Made by a program: the position numbers and the translations under genes | Shown here: piece by piece, positions 44,129 to 53,157 of the stretch | Position numbering within the stretch: the first letter of the stretch is position 1 | Layout of the letters: each line of letters opens with the position of its first letter | Notes under the pieces: generated by a model | Told to the model about the DNA's origin: nothing | Seen by the model: the letters and a program-made list of their open reading frames with translations, nothing else | The model's database searches: none | NCBI GenBank assembly: GCA_934546745.1 | Contig: CAKTDV010000017.1 | Location: forward strand, 1 to 64,000 | DNA length: 64,000 bases | Direction of reading: 5' to 3' | Source: an uncultured Desulfovibrio sp. | Lineage (GTDB): Bacteria; Desulfobacterota; Desulfovibrionia; Desulfovibrionales; Desulfovibrionaceae

Positions 44129-44251
44129 CTATCCCGCAAGCTCCCTGAGTGTTTCCATGGCCTTTTCAAAGCCTTGCACGGCGGCATCGCCCGCCTCCGT
44201 GAAGGCGTTTGCCCCTTGATGGCCGATAGGTAAAAAAACAAGGCCGCGCAT
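44129..44251 (-). CDS. 40-residue ORF of unknown status
   Basis: A 40-residue ORF, mostly one amphipathic helix (NAFTEAGDAAVQGFEKAMET). The ATG at 44251 is preceded by AAAAAAG, a poor ribosome site. It reads like a C-terminal fragment of a helical protein, possibly a decayed gene. Between 44252 and 44331 no other gene is seen. Confidence 0.3.
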   Translation of the reverse strand: MRGLVFLPIGHQGANAFTEAGDAAVQGFEKAMETLRELAG

Positions 44252-44331
44252 CTTTTTTGTGATGCACAGCCTCACTCCGTAAAACTATTCTGTCAGATGC
44301 GGCATGCACCTCCTGAGGTAAAAAAATTACA

Positions 44332-44355
44332 GAAAAAGCGGCTCCGAAGAGCCGC
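44332..44355 (-). terminator. Rho-independent terminator of lon
   Basis: GCGGCTC (44338-44344), tetraloop CGAA, GAGCCGC (44349-44355); on the minus strand TTTTTCTGTAATTTTTT follows. Confidence 0.88.
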
Positions 44356-44451
44356 CCGTCATACGTCACATTTCCTGGGCCAGCCTGCGGACAGGGAAAG
44401 TCGCCACAGCCGACCCGGCCAACCAGATGCCTGTGCTGGTACGCGATTCCG

Positions 44452-46887
44452 CTACTGGTTCTGATGGCTGGAATCCTCGCCCTTGCCCATCTTGCCCGCG
44501 CGCAGTCCCAGATAGAGCGGCGTCGCCGTGGCGCGGCCGGAGAAAATTTCCTCCGGCGTGGCGTCCAGCGCCTGGGGCAGCACGTCGTCCACATGATCCA
44601 CAAAGATGATTTCCAGATCACGCAAGACTTCCTCCGGCACATCCTTGAGATCCTTCTCATTGTCGCTGGGCATGAGGATGCGTTTGATGCCGCTGCGGCG
44701 CGCCGCCAGCAGCTTCTCACGCAGCCCGCCGATGGGCAGCACCCGCCCGCGCAGGGAGATTTCCCCCGTCATGGCCACGTCATTGCGCACGGGGATACCC
44801 AGCAGGGCCGAGGTGATGGAGGTGACCAGCGTAATGCCCGCCGAAGGGCCGTCCTTGGGCGTCGCGCCGGAGGGGACATGCACATGGATGTCCACCTTGC
44901 GGTAAAAACGCGGATCAAGCCCCAGCACCTCTGCCCGGGAGCGCACATAGGAAAGCGCGGCCTTGGCCGATTCCGTCATGACCTCGCCCAGCTGGCCCGT
45001 GGTGACCACATGCCCGGAACCGCTCATGAGGCTGGTTTCCACCAACAGAATCTCGCCGCCGCGCTGATTGTAGGCCATGCCCGCGCACACGCCCACCTGC
45101 GGCGCGCTTTCCCGTTCCTCATGGCGGTATTTCTTGACGCCGAGCAGGGACGGCAGGCTCTGGCAGGTAATGTTGACACACTTTTCCAAATCGTCGCCCT
45201 CCACAAGACGGATGGCCGTCTTGCGGCACAGCGCGCCGATTTCCCGTTCCAGATTGCGCACACCCGCCTCCCGCGTATAGGAGCGGATGATATCCAGCAG
45301 GGCGTTTTCGGAAAGACGGATATTCTCCGGTTTGAGACCGTGGGCCTCAATCTGGCGCGGCAGGAGGAAATTGCGCGCGATATGGCGCTTTTCCGTCTCC
45401 AGATAGCTGTTCAGCTCAATGATCTCCATGCGATCCAGCAAAGGCATGGGGATGCTGTGCAGCGAGTTTGCTGTGGTGATGAAAAAGATCTTTGAAAGAT
45501 CATACTCAATGTCAAGATAATGATCCATGAAGGTGTCGTTCTGTTCAGGATCGAGCACCTCCAGCAGGGCCGAGGCCGGATCGCCCCGGTAATCGGCGGT
45601 CATCTTGTCGATTTCATCAAGGCAGAAAAGCGGGTTGTTGTACTTGACGCGCTTGAGCGACTGCAGAATCTTGCCCGGCAACGCCCCCACATAGGTACGC
45701 CTATGGCCGCGGATCTCGGCCTCGTCACGCACCCCCCCAAGGGAAAGGCGCACAAAGTCGCGCCCCGTGGCCCTGGCCACGGATTTGGCCAGCGACGTCT
45801 TGCCTACGCCGGGAGGCCCCACAAAGCAGAGAATAGGCCCCTTGAGCCCTTTGGAAAGCTTCTGTACGGCAAGATATTCAAGAATGCGTTCCTTGGGTTT
45901 TTCCAGGCCGTAGTGATCCCCGTCCAGCACCTGCCGGGCCGCCTCTATGTCGATGTCGATCTCCTTGAGTTCGTTCCAGGGCAAATCAAGAAACCAATCC
46001 ACATAATTGCGCACCACCGTATACTCGGCGGCGGAAGGCGGCATGGCGCGCAGTTTCTTCACCTCGGCAAGGGCCTTCTCGCGGGCCTCCTCGGGCATGT
46101 TCAACGCCCGCAGCCTCTGCTCCAGATCGTCCACCTCGGCCTGGGGATCGTCCTCCCGGCCCATTTCCTTGTTGATGGCCTTGATCTGTTCGGTCAGGTA
46201 ATATTCCCGCTGGTTGCGCTCCATCTGCTGGCGCACACGCGTCTTGATGCGCTTTTCCACCGTAGTCAGCGAGACCTCGCTCTGCAACAGCTCGAACACC
46301 AGCTCCAGCCTTTCGGAAACGTCCTCCATTTCCAGCGCCTGTTGCTTCCTGAGGTAATCCACCTTCAGATGGGGCAGCACGGCGTCCGCCAGCGCGCCGG
46401 GGTCTTCCAGCGCCAGCATGGAGAGCAGGGCGTCCTGCGAGAGCTTCCTGTTGTTCTTGCCGTATTCCTCCAGCGCCTCATGCACGGCGCGCAGCAGCGC
46501 GGGACGCTCCTCCTGACGGCTTTCGTGCCAGGGCACGTCCTCCACGCGGGCCGTGAGGCAGGCGGCGCCGTCTTCTTCCAGAGACGTCCAGCGCGCGCGG
46601 CGCACCCCTTCGAACAGCACCTTGATGGTACCGTCAGGCAGACGCAGCACCTGCAGCACGCGGCAGATCACCCCCACAGGGAAGAGCTGCTCAGGCGAGG
46701 GTTTTTCCAGTTCCGGCTCTTTCTGCGTCACCAGATAGAGCAGGCGGGCCGGGCTGGCCTGCGCGGCCTCGATGGCCTTCATGGAGGCCTCGCGCCCCAC
46801 AAAGAGCGGCATGATGGAACGCGGGAACATGACCACTTCCCGCAGGGGCATGACCGGGAGAAAGGACTGGGTGGCGGTATCCGGCAT
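44452..46887 (-). CDS. lon: ATP-dependent protease Lon
   Basis: An 811-residue Lon. The N-terminal substrate domain starts FLPVMPLREVVMFPRSIMPL. The AAA+ module carries Walker A GPPGVGKTSLAKS and Walker B LFCLDEIDKM. The protease domain has the catalytic Ser in PKDGPSAGIT and the Lys in GLREKLLAARRSGI. The ATG at 46887 follows GAGG by six bases; an upstream in-frame ATG would add a long, unlikely leader. It degrades misfolded and regulatory proteins. It is the last gene of the clpP-clpX-lon unit. Confidence 0.96.
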   Translation of the reverse strand: MPDTATQSFLPVMPLREVVMFPRSIMPLFVGREASMKAIEAAQASPARLLYLVTQKEPELEKPSPEQLFPVGVICRVLQVLRLPDGTIKVLFEGVRRARWTSLEEDGAACLTARVEDVPWHESRQEERPALLRAVHEALEEYGKNNRKLSQDALLSMLALEDPGALADAVLPHLKVDYLRKQQALEMEDVSERLELVFELLQSEVSLTTVEKRIKTRVRQQMERNQREYYLTEQIKAINKEMGREDDPQAEVDDLEQRLRALNMPEEAREKALAEVKKLRAMPPSAAEYTVVRNYVDWFLDLPWNELKEIDIDIEAARQVLDGDHYGLEKPKERILEYLAVQKLSKGLKGPILCFVGPPGVGKTSLAKSVARATGRDFVRLSLGGVRDEAEIRGHRRTYVGALPGKILQSLKRVKYNNPLFCLDEIDKMTADYRGDPASALLEVLDPEQNDTFMDHYLDIEYDLSKIFFITTANSLHSIPMPLLDRMEIIELNSYLETEKRHIARNFLLPRQIEAHGLKPENIRLSENALLDIIRSYTREAGVRNLEREIGALCRKTAIRLVEGDDLEKCVNITCQSLPSLLGVKKYRHEERESAPQVGVCAGMAYNQRGGEILLVETSLMSGSGHVVTTGQLGEVMTESAKAALSYVRSRAEVLGLDPRFYRKVDIHVHVPSGATPKDGPSAGITLVTSITSALLGIPVRNDVAMTGEISLRGRVLPIGGLREKLLAARRSGIKRILMPSDNEKDLKDVPEEVLRDLEIIFVDHVDDVLPQALDATPEEIFSGRATATPLYLGLRAGKMGKGEDSSHQNQ

Positions 46888-46969
46888 AGGTAACCTCGAA
46901 AAGGCGGCCGGGAAAGGCCGCCGCGACAACGCAATAAGATCCGGGAAAGAAGGAGGAAAGGCCGCCGCG

Positions 46970-48235
46970 TCAGGAAGCCTGTTCTTCCGGGCTGGCCTCC
47001 GTGCCGTCGGCATAGAGCAGCACCGGAGGCTTGCCCTTGTCGATGACCGCCTGATTGATCAGACACTCGCGGACATCCGGCATGGACGGCAGCCTGTACA
47101 TGATATCAAGCATGGTGCGTTCCATGACGTTGCGTAGGCCACGCGCGCCGGTCTTGCGTTCAATGGCCCGCGCGGCAATGGCCTTGAGGGCGTTGGCGGT
47201 AAAACGCAGATGCACCTGCTCCAGCTCAAAGAGTTTCTGGTACTGACGCACCAGCGCGTTCTTGGGCTCTGTCAGGATACGTACCAGATCCGGCTCGTCC
47301 AGATCGTCCACATGGGTGATGATGGGGATGCGGCCCACAAATTCGGGGATGAGGCCGAATTTGACCAAATCCTGTGGATGCACCTTTTCCAGCAGTTCCG
47401 CCAGCGGCATTTCCTTGGCGGAACGCACCTTGGCGCCAAACCCCATGCTGCCGCCGCTCATCCGGGACTCGACGATCTTGTCAAGCCCCACAAAGGCCCC
47501 ACCCACGATGAACAGGATGTTGGACGTGTTCATGCGGATGAATTCCTGCTGCGGGTGCTTGCGCCCGCCCTTGGGGGGGATGTTGGCCTCGGTGCCCTCC
47601 ACGATCTTGAGCAGCGCCTGCTGCACCCCCTCCCCGGACACGTCGCGGGTGATGGAGGGGCCGTCGCTCTTACGGGAAATCTTGTCGATTTCATCGATAT
47701 AGATAATCCCCTTGCTGGCGGCCTCAATGTCGTAATCGGCGTTCTGCAGGAGCTGCACGAGGATATTTTCCACATCCTCGCCCACGTAGCCCGCCTCGGT
47801 CAGGGTCGTGGCGTCGGCAATGGCGAAGGGCACCCGGAGCACCCTGGCGAGCGTCTTGGCCAGCAGGGTCTTGCCGCTGCCCGAAGGGCCAACCAGCAGG
47901 ATGTTGCTCTTCTCAATCTCCACATCGTCGCCCAGCGCGCCGGCATAGAAAACGCGCTTGTAATGGTTGTGGACGGCCACGGAAAGGATCTTCTTGGCCT
48001 CGTTCTGACCGATGACGTATTCGTCGAGCTTTTCCTTGATTTCCCGCGGGGAAAGCAGGCGTTCCTGATTTTCCGGGCTTTCCAGCTGATCGCGGGTGAT
48101 GATTTCATTGCAGGCCCTGACGCAGATATCGCAAATGCAGGCGTTGCCCTCCGTAATGAGGTTACGGACCTCCCTGTCGGTGCGTCCGCAGAAGGAACAG
48201 CGCAGGGGAGGGGGCGTGGCGTTCTTTTTCGGCAT
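46970..48235 (-). CDS. clpX: ATP-dependent Clp protease ATP-binding subunit ClpX
   Basis: A 421-residue AAA+ unfoldase. The zinc-binding domain has Cys13, Cys16, Cys35 and Cys38. Walker A is GPSGSGKT at residues 116-123; the ClpP-contact loop IGF is represented by GLIPEFVGR and the RKH pore loop by GGRKHPQQ. It delivers substrates to ClpP, whose gene lies five bases upstream. It is separated from lon by 82 bases. Confidence 0.96.
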   Translation of the reverse strand: MPKKNATPPPLRCSFCGRTDREVRNLITEGNACICDICVRACNEIITRDQLESPENQERLLSPREIKEKLDEYVIGQNEAKKILSVAVHNHYKRVFYAGALGDDVEIEKSNILLVGPSGSGKTLLAKTLARVLRVPFAIADATTLTEAGYVGEDVENILVQLLQNADYDIEAASKGIIYIDEIDKISRKSDGPSITRDVSGEGVQQALLKIVEGTEANIPPKGGRKHPQQEFIRMNTSNILFIVGGAFVGLDKIVESRMSGGSMGFGAKVRSAKEMPLAELLEKVHPQDLVKFGLIPEFVGRIPIITHVDDLDEPDLVRILTEPKNALVRQYQKLFELEQVHLRFTANALKAIAARAIERKTGARGLRNVMERTMLDIMYRLPSMPDVRECLINQAVIDKGKPPVLLYADGTEASPEEQAS

Positions 48236-48240
48236 GACTG

Positions 48241-48843
48241 TTAGCTCTTTTCCCCGAGATCGCGACGCGAGACCAGCACGCGGTCAATGATGCCGCAGGC
48301 TTTGGCTTCTTCGGGGGTAAGGAAATTATCTCGTTCGGTGGCCTTTACCACCGCGTCGTACTCCATTCCCGTGTTTTCGGAAAGAAGGGCATTCAGGCGT
48401 TCTTTCAGGCGCAGCACCTCGCGCGCGTGGATGTCAATATCCGTCGCCTGGCCCCGGAACCCGCCCGAAGGCTGGTGAATCATGATCTGGCTGTTGGGCA
48501 GGGCAAAACGCATACCCCGCGCGCCCGCCGCCAGCAGAAAAGCGCCCATGCTGGCTGCCCGCCCCATGCACACGGTGGTGACGGGCGCGGTGATGTAGCG
48601 CATGGTGTCGTAAATGGCCAGACCGGCCGTCACGGAACCGCCGGGAGAATTGATGTAAAGGCTGATTTCCTTTTCCGGATCCTGTGATTCCAGAAAAAGC
48701 AGCTGCGCGCAGATGAGCGACGCCACGCTATCGGTAACCTCCGTGCCCAGCAGGACGATGCGGTCCTTGAGCAGGCGGGAATAGATATCGTAGGAGCGCT
48801 CGGCGCGGCCTGTGGTTTCAACGACAATAGGGACAAGGGACAT
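48241..48843 (-). CDS. clpP: ATP-dependent Clp protease proteolytic subunit ClpP
   Basis: A 200-residue serine protease. Catalytic residues are Ser98 (GRAASMGAF), His123 (IMIHQPSGG) and Asp172 (TERDNFL). AAGGAG precedes the ATG at 48843. It has its own strong promoter and so can be expressed without tig, which lies upstream on the same strand. Confidence 0.97.
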   Translation of the reverse strand: MSLVPIVVETTGRAERSYDIYSRLLKDRIVLLGTEVTDSVASLICAQLLFLESQDPEKEISLYINSPGGSVTAGLAIYDTMRYITAPVTTVCMGRAASMGAFLLAAGARGMRFALPNSQIMIHQPSGGFRGQATDIDIHAREVLRLKERLNALLSENTGMEYDAVVKATERDNFLTPEEAKACGIIDRVLVSRRDLGEKS

Positions 48844-48952
48844 GGAAACGTCACTCCTTGCGTGGGAACCGCCGGCAACGGAACGCCCGCGGCGGGCATG
48901 CGGCGAAGCGCGCCGTGCACAAGGCCCGATCGGAGTCCGTCGCGTTGCGGAA

Positions 48953-48981
48953 ACTATACGCATTGCCAGAAAAAGGCGCAA
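48953..48981 (-). promoter_or_regulatory. sigma-70 type promoter of clpP
   Basis: On the minus strand TTGCGC, 17 bases, TATAGT (five of six in the -10), 110 bases upstream of the clpP start. It would uncouple clpP-clpX-lon from tig. Confidence 0.6.
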
Positions 48982-49084
48982 GCCGTTTACCGCGCTCCGG
49001 CAACGGCCGCCGAAAAGGAAGCGCCGGCGGAGGACGCGCCGCGCGGGCGCGCCCCTTCCTGCCGGCGGGGAAAAACAGACGGCG

Positions 49085-50398
49085 CTATTCCTTTGTTTCG
49101 CCCTTGGCGGCGGGTTCCACTTCCGTCACCTTGGCGCGGGCGTACACGGCCTCCATGGCCTTGTCGGCCAGCATGCGATCGCGCAGCGTAAAGATCATGC
49201 CAGAACGCTCGTAATCCTCGCGCACCTGCTTGAAATCCTCGCCGGTGCGCAGGCAGAGCTGGTAGAGCTGCATGGTCACTTCCTGTTCGCTGACCTGGAG
49301 ATTCTCCTTTTTGGCAATGGCGAGCAGGAGCACCTGACTGCGGGTAATCTCCGTGGCCTGGGGCAGGACCTCGGCGCGCAGGGCCTCCTCGCTCTTGCCC
49401 AGCGAATCAAGGCTCTTGCCCTGACGTTCCAGACGCACGCGCAGATCGGCCAGCAGGCTGCGAATCTGCACTTCCAGCAGGCTGTCAGGCAGGGGGAAGT
49501 CCACCAGCTTGAGCAGCTGATCGAGAATCTTCTTTTCGGCCGCGCCCTTGTTCAGGCTTTCGCGGCTCCTGCGGTAGCTTTCGGCAATGCCCTCACGCAG
49601 CTTCTCGAGGCTTTCCGCGCCCGCCAGTTTGGCCAGATCGTCGTTGAGTTCGGGTTCCTGACGGGCCTTGATGGCATGGACGCGGACTTTCATGGTCAGG
49701 GTCTTGCCAGCAAGATCGCTGGCGAGAAAGTCATCGGGAAAGGAAATCTCGCCCTCCCCTTCCTCATTGAGCCGGACAGTCTTGACGAGCTTCTCAAAGT
49801 CTTCCAGCGCCTGACGCTCGCCCAGCGCCAGATCAAAGCCGGTAGCGCCAAGGCCCTCCACGGGCTTGCCGTCCTCAAAGGCGGAAAAATCAATGTTGAC
49901 CACCTGGCCGTCCACCGCAGGGCCCACGCCGTCCACGGGAACCAGCTTGGCATGATCGCGGCGGATGCGGGCAAGCACCTCATCCACATCGGCGTCAGTG
50001 ATGTCAACCTTTTCCTGTTCCACCTCAATGCCTTCATAGGGGGGCAGCTCAAATGCCGGCAGCACCTCAAATTCCATGCTGTAGGTAAAGGGGCTGTCCT
50101 TCTCAAAAGCGCTCTCGCCGGAGAGATTCAGGCCGGAGACGGGCGTCACGTCCAGTTTCTGCATCACGTCGTTAATATGCACGTTGATGAGGTCCTGACG
50201 GGCTTCGCCATAAATCTGATCGCGGAAGCGCTTCTCCACCACCGAGGCGGGCGCCTTGCCTTTGCGGAAGCCGTCCAGCTGCACGGACGTTCTGTACAGA
50301 GCCACGGCACCCATAATGGCGGCCTCGACCTCCTTGGGCTCGGTAGTGATGTTGACCTTTTTCTTCACAGGGGAAATATCTTCGACAGTGTATTCCAC
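49085..50398 (-). CDS. tig: trigger factor
   Basis: A 437-residue ribosome-bound chaperone and prolyl isomerase. The ribosome-binding motif is in LDGFRKGKAPASVVEKRF. The peptidyl-prolyl isomerase domain lies around residues 150-240 (GPAVDGQVVNIDFSAFEDG, FPDDFLASDLAGKTL) and the long helical C-terminal chaperone domain follows, ending in a charged tail. It precedes clpP, the usual order. A GCGGCCT/AGGCCGC hairpin lies 70 bases upstream (50470-50494), in its leader. Confidence 0.95.
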   Translation of the reverse strand: MEYTVEDISPVKKKVNITTEPKEVEAAIMGAVALYRTSVQLDGFRKGKAPASVVEKRFRDQIYGEARQDLINVHINDVMQKLDVTPVSGLNLSGESAFEKDSPFTYSMEFEVLPAFELPPYEGIEVEQEKVDITDADVDEVLARIRRDHAKLVPVDGVGPAVDGQVVNIDFSAFEDGKPVEGLGATGFDLALGERQALEDFEKLVKTVRLNEEGEGEISFPDDFLASDLAGKTLTMKVRVHAIKARQEPELNDDLAKLAGAESLEKLREGIAESYRRSRESLNKGAAEKKILDQLLKLVDFPLPDSLLEVQIRSLLADLRVRLERQGKSLDSLGKSEEALRAEVLPQATEITRSQVLLLAIAKKENLQVSEQEVTMQLYQLCLRTGEDFKQVREDYERSGMIFTLRDRMLADKAMEAVYARAKVTEVEPAAKGETKE

Positions 50399-50578
50399 AG
50401 AAGCGCTCCTTCAGCATGGTTCTCCGCGGCCTCCTCTGGCGAGGGGACCGCCTGACGACGGAAGACAGGGCGGCCTCCCCCAAAAGAAGGCCGCATATTC
50501 TCGCGATGATCCCTTTTTCCTACCCCAGATACGGCTTTCTTTCAAGTAGAAGGGCGGGTCCGCTCCCCGGCGGATTCC

Positions 50579-51370
50579 TCAGAAACCGACATGGAAACGC
50601 ATGCCAAACCCCACGGCGGATTCCGGGCTGTGCGGATCCTTGGCCACGGATCTGTCGTTATCGTCCCGAAGAATGACTTCCGGCCCGATGCTGACAGAGG
50701 CGTTCCTGTCTCCCGCCCGCGCCTGCGCCCGCACGATATGCCGCTGATGCAGCGAAAAAACCTCTCCCGCCTGCCGGATTCTGGCGGAAGCTTCGGGGTG
50801 CCATGTGGCGGTATCACGCTCCCAGCTCAAAACGACGCCGGATACGTCCCCGTCGGGCACGGGTTCCGCGGCGCGCGCCCTCGCGCGCCCGTGTCCCCGT
50901 CCCCCGTGCCCGCGTTCATGTACGCTTGAGATGGATGCGGGCGCCCCCTTGCGCCTGCCGGCCGCCACAGCGGTGGGCTTTGCCGCCCCGGCAACGGCCT
51001 TGTGTTGCAGATCCGCGCCACTGATGCCCCGCCTCCAGCGGACGGCCTGTTCCTCGTCCACCCCAAAAGCCCAGCCGGACGCCGGATCGGGCGGCGGCTG
51101 GCGCCGGAGACCGGGCTTGTCGGGCCCGCCGCGCGCGGCAATCGCGGGCGCGGCGCAGAGTGCCAGCGCCACCAGCAGAAGGCCCGCCGCGACCCGCGCG
51201 GGAAGGCGCGGGCGAAAGGACGGACTGGCGCATAGCCAAGGACACACACGGAACTTGAGGCAGAGGCTTCTCTGACATCGCCTCTCCGCAAAGGCGCGCC
51301 ACTCCACAAAGCGCCATAAACGAGAGTAGAGCCACTTCATATGTGAATATAGTAGCCACTCACGCACCAT
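50579..51370 (-). CDS. exported protein of unknown function, start uncertain
   Basis: An open frame ending in ASVSIGPEVILRDDNDRS and GFGMRFHVGF; the C-terminal Phe and beta-strand periodicity of the last 80 residues suggest an outer-membrane or periplasmic beta protein. A signal-peptide-like segment (VAAGLLLVALALCAAPAIAA) lies about a third of the way in, so the listed start is probably too early. No ATG near it has a good ribosome site. An ATG with GGAGAGG in another frame at about 51280 raises the possibility of a frameshift. The leader (51371-51562) is AT-rich and holds no other gene. Confidence 0.45.
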   Translation of the reverse strand: MVREWLLYSHMKWLYSRLWRFVEWRAFAERRCQRSLCLKFRVCPWLCASPSFRPRLPARVAAGLLLVALALCAAPAIAARGGPDKPGLRRQPPPDPASGWAFGVDEEQAVRWRRGISGADLQHKAVAGAAKPTAVAAGRRKGAPASISSVHERGHGGRGHGRARARAAEPVPDGDVSGVVLSWERDTATWHPEASARIRQAGEVFSLHQRHIVRAQARAGDRNASVSIGPEVILRDDNDRSVAKDPHSPESAVGFGMRFHVGF

Positions 51371-51562
51371 CTGTAAAGCAACTGCCTCGACCTACCCCAT
51401 ACTTCCGGCGATAGTGGCCTTCTTCTCCTGTAACACGACCTCTCCGCACACCCAGCCTATGACGATTCCACCCTGCTGTAAGCCCAAACAACAGTCTTGA
51501 TTTCTTCTTATTTATTTCTTAGTAAACTCTACAACATATATAGAAGACGAAACAACAGACAC

Positions 51563-51604
51563 TAAAAAAGCGTCCGCTCCCGGCCCATACCGGAGCGGAC
51601 GCTT
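51563..51604 (-). terminator. Rho-independent terminator of the efflux operon
   Basis: AAGCGTCCGCTCC (51568-51580) and GGAGCGGACGCTT (51592-51604) form a perfect 13-bp stem; on the minus strand T-rich sequence follows (TTTTTTAGTG). Confidence 0.92.
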
Positions 51605-51615
51605 CGCATGTCCCT

Positions 51616-53157
51616 TTACCTGTTTTGCGCGGCGTCACCCTGAACAGGTGGCCGCGCCGCCGGGTTCCGTCCCTCCAGAAGTGGCGCGGTATCCCCGAAA
51701 ACGCCCGGCCGGACGTCCGGATCCTGCCAGCCGCCGCCCAGCGCCATGCAGACGCCCACCACGGCGTTGAGGCGATCCCGCAGGGCCGCGGCGTATTCCA
51801 GCTCGGCACTGAACAGCTGGCGTTCAGCATCCAGCACGGTCAGATAGTCGGTGTAGCCGTTGTCGTATTGAAGGCGGGCAATCTCCACGGCGCGCCGCAG
51901 GCTCTCCACCTGACGCAGCTGGCTCTGGACAACGGCCCCCGCCTCGCGCTGGCTGGTCAGGCTGGTACGCAAATCCTCAAAGGCCGTCTGCACGGCTTTG
52001 CGATAGGTGGCCTCCGCCGCCTGTTTCTGGGCCTCCGCGCCCTTGACCTTGTACCAGACGCGTCCAAAATCCAGCAGCGGCACCGTGCCGGAAATGCCGT
52101 AGCTCCAGGCCCCGGCGGGTCCGGAAAAGAGCTTGTACGCCTCGGCGCTTAGCGTTCCCAGCGTTCCCGTCAGGGAAAGGGAGGGAAAGTACTCCGCGCG
52201 CGCCGCCCCGATATTGGCGTTATAAGCCATAATCAGAAACTCCGCGGCGCGCACGTCAGGACGCCGCAGGAGCAGATCGGACGGCAGACCCGCGGGCAGC
52301 GCCGGCGGCGCGGGAAGGCGCTCGATGCTGGTCCCGCGCGGCATGGCTTCGGCGATGATCTCTCTCGGACTACGCCCGATGAGTACCGCCAGGGCGGCCT
52401 CCGCCTGATCCACAGCCACGACGCTGCTGTGCATGCGGACGCGGGCCGTCTCCACCTCGGCACGGGCGCGCTGCCAGTCCAGTTCGGTGATGTCACCCTG
52501 CTGGTAGCGGCTGGTGTAGATGCCAAAGGAGGATTCGCGGCTCCTGAGGGTACGGCGGGCCGTCTCCAGCTGCGAATCCAGCGCGAGAAGGGAGAAATAG
52601 CCCTTGGCGGTCTCCCCGGCCACGGTCAGGCGCAGGGCCTCGTGACTGAGGGCCGTGTTCATGAGCACGTCGGTCTGCATACTGCGGATATTGCGCAGCC
52701 TGCCCCACAGATCCAACTCCCAGCTGGCGCTGGCCTGCAACTGATAGTTCAGGTGCGAACGTGACAGTCCATTGCTGGAAAAAGGCGCGGTGTTGGCCGT
52801 CGCCTCGGAAGCGCCCTGCGATCCGGCGGCCCCGCTTCCACTGATCAGCGGCGCGAGGGCGCTCGTGGCCACGCCCATCTGGGCGGCCGCCGCGTCGATC
52901 TCCGCCAGCGAACGGGCCAGATCCTGATTCTTCCGCAGGGCCTGTTCAATGAGGGCCGTCAGCACGGGGTCCTCAAAACGCGTCCACCAGTCAGTCCGCA
53001 GCGGCGCCGCGCCGAGATCCACCGAGCGCCATTGCGCGGGTATGTCCATCTCAGGGCGTTCGTACCGGGGCGCGAGGGAGCAGCCCCCCAGCAAAAGGCA
53101 CAGGGAGGCGATCAGCGCCGCGCGCCGGACGCCCGTTGCCGCACGGGTCAGGCTCAT
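51616..53157 (-). CDS. RND efflux outer-membrane factor lipoprotein (OprM/NodT type)
   Basis: A 513-residue TolC-family lipoprotein. The lipobox LLLGGC puts the acylated Cys at residue 26. Duplicated efflux-protein repeats are seen (LIEQALRKNQDLARSLAEID and LLLRRPDVRAAEFLIMAYN, the latter a family signature). It is the outer-membrane duct of the RND pump encoded directly upstream, whose gene overlaps it by four bases. Confidence 0.93.
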   Translation of the reverse strand: MSLTRAATGVRRAALIASLCLLLGGCSLAPRYERPEMDIPAQWRSVDLGAAPLRTDWWTRFEDPVLTALIEQALRKNQDLARSLAEIDAAAAQMGVATSALAPLISGSGAAGSQGASEATANTAPFSSNGLSRSHLNYQLQASASWELDLWGRLRNIRSMQTDVLMNTALSHEALRLTVAGETAKGYFSLLALDSQLETARRTLRSRESSFGIYTSRYQQGDITELDWQRARAEVETARVRMHSSVVAVDQAEAALAVLIGRSPREIIAEAMPRGTSIERLPAPPALPAGLPSDLLLRRPDVRAAEFLIMAYNANIGAARAEYFPSLSLTGTLGTLSAEAYKLFSGPAGAWSYGISGTVPLLDFGRVWYKVKGAEAQKQAAEATYRKAVQTAFEDLRTSLTSQREAGAVVQSQLRQVESLRRAVEIARLQYDNGYTDYLTVLDAERQLFSAELEYAAALRDRLNAVVGVCMALGGGWQDPDVRPGVFGDTAPLLEGRNPAARPPVQGDAAQNR

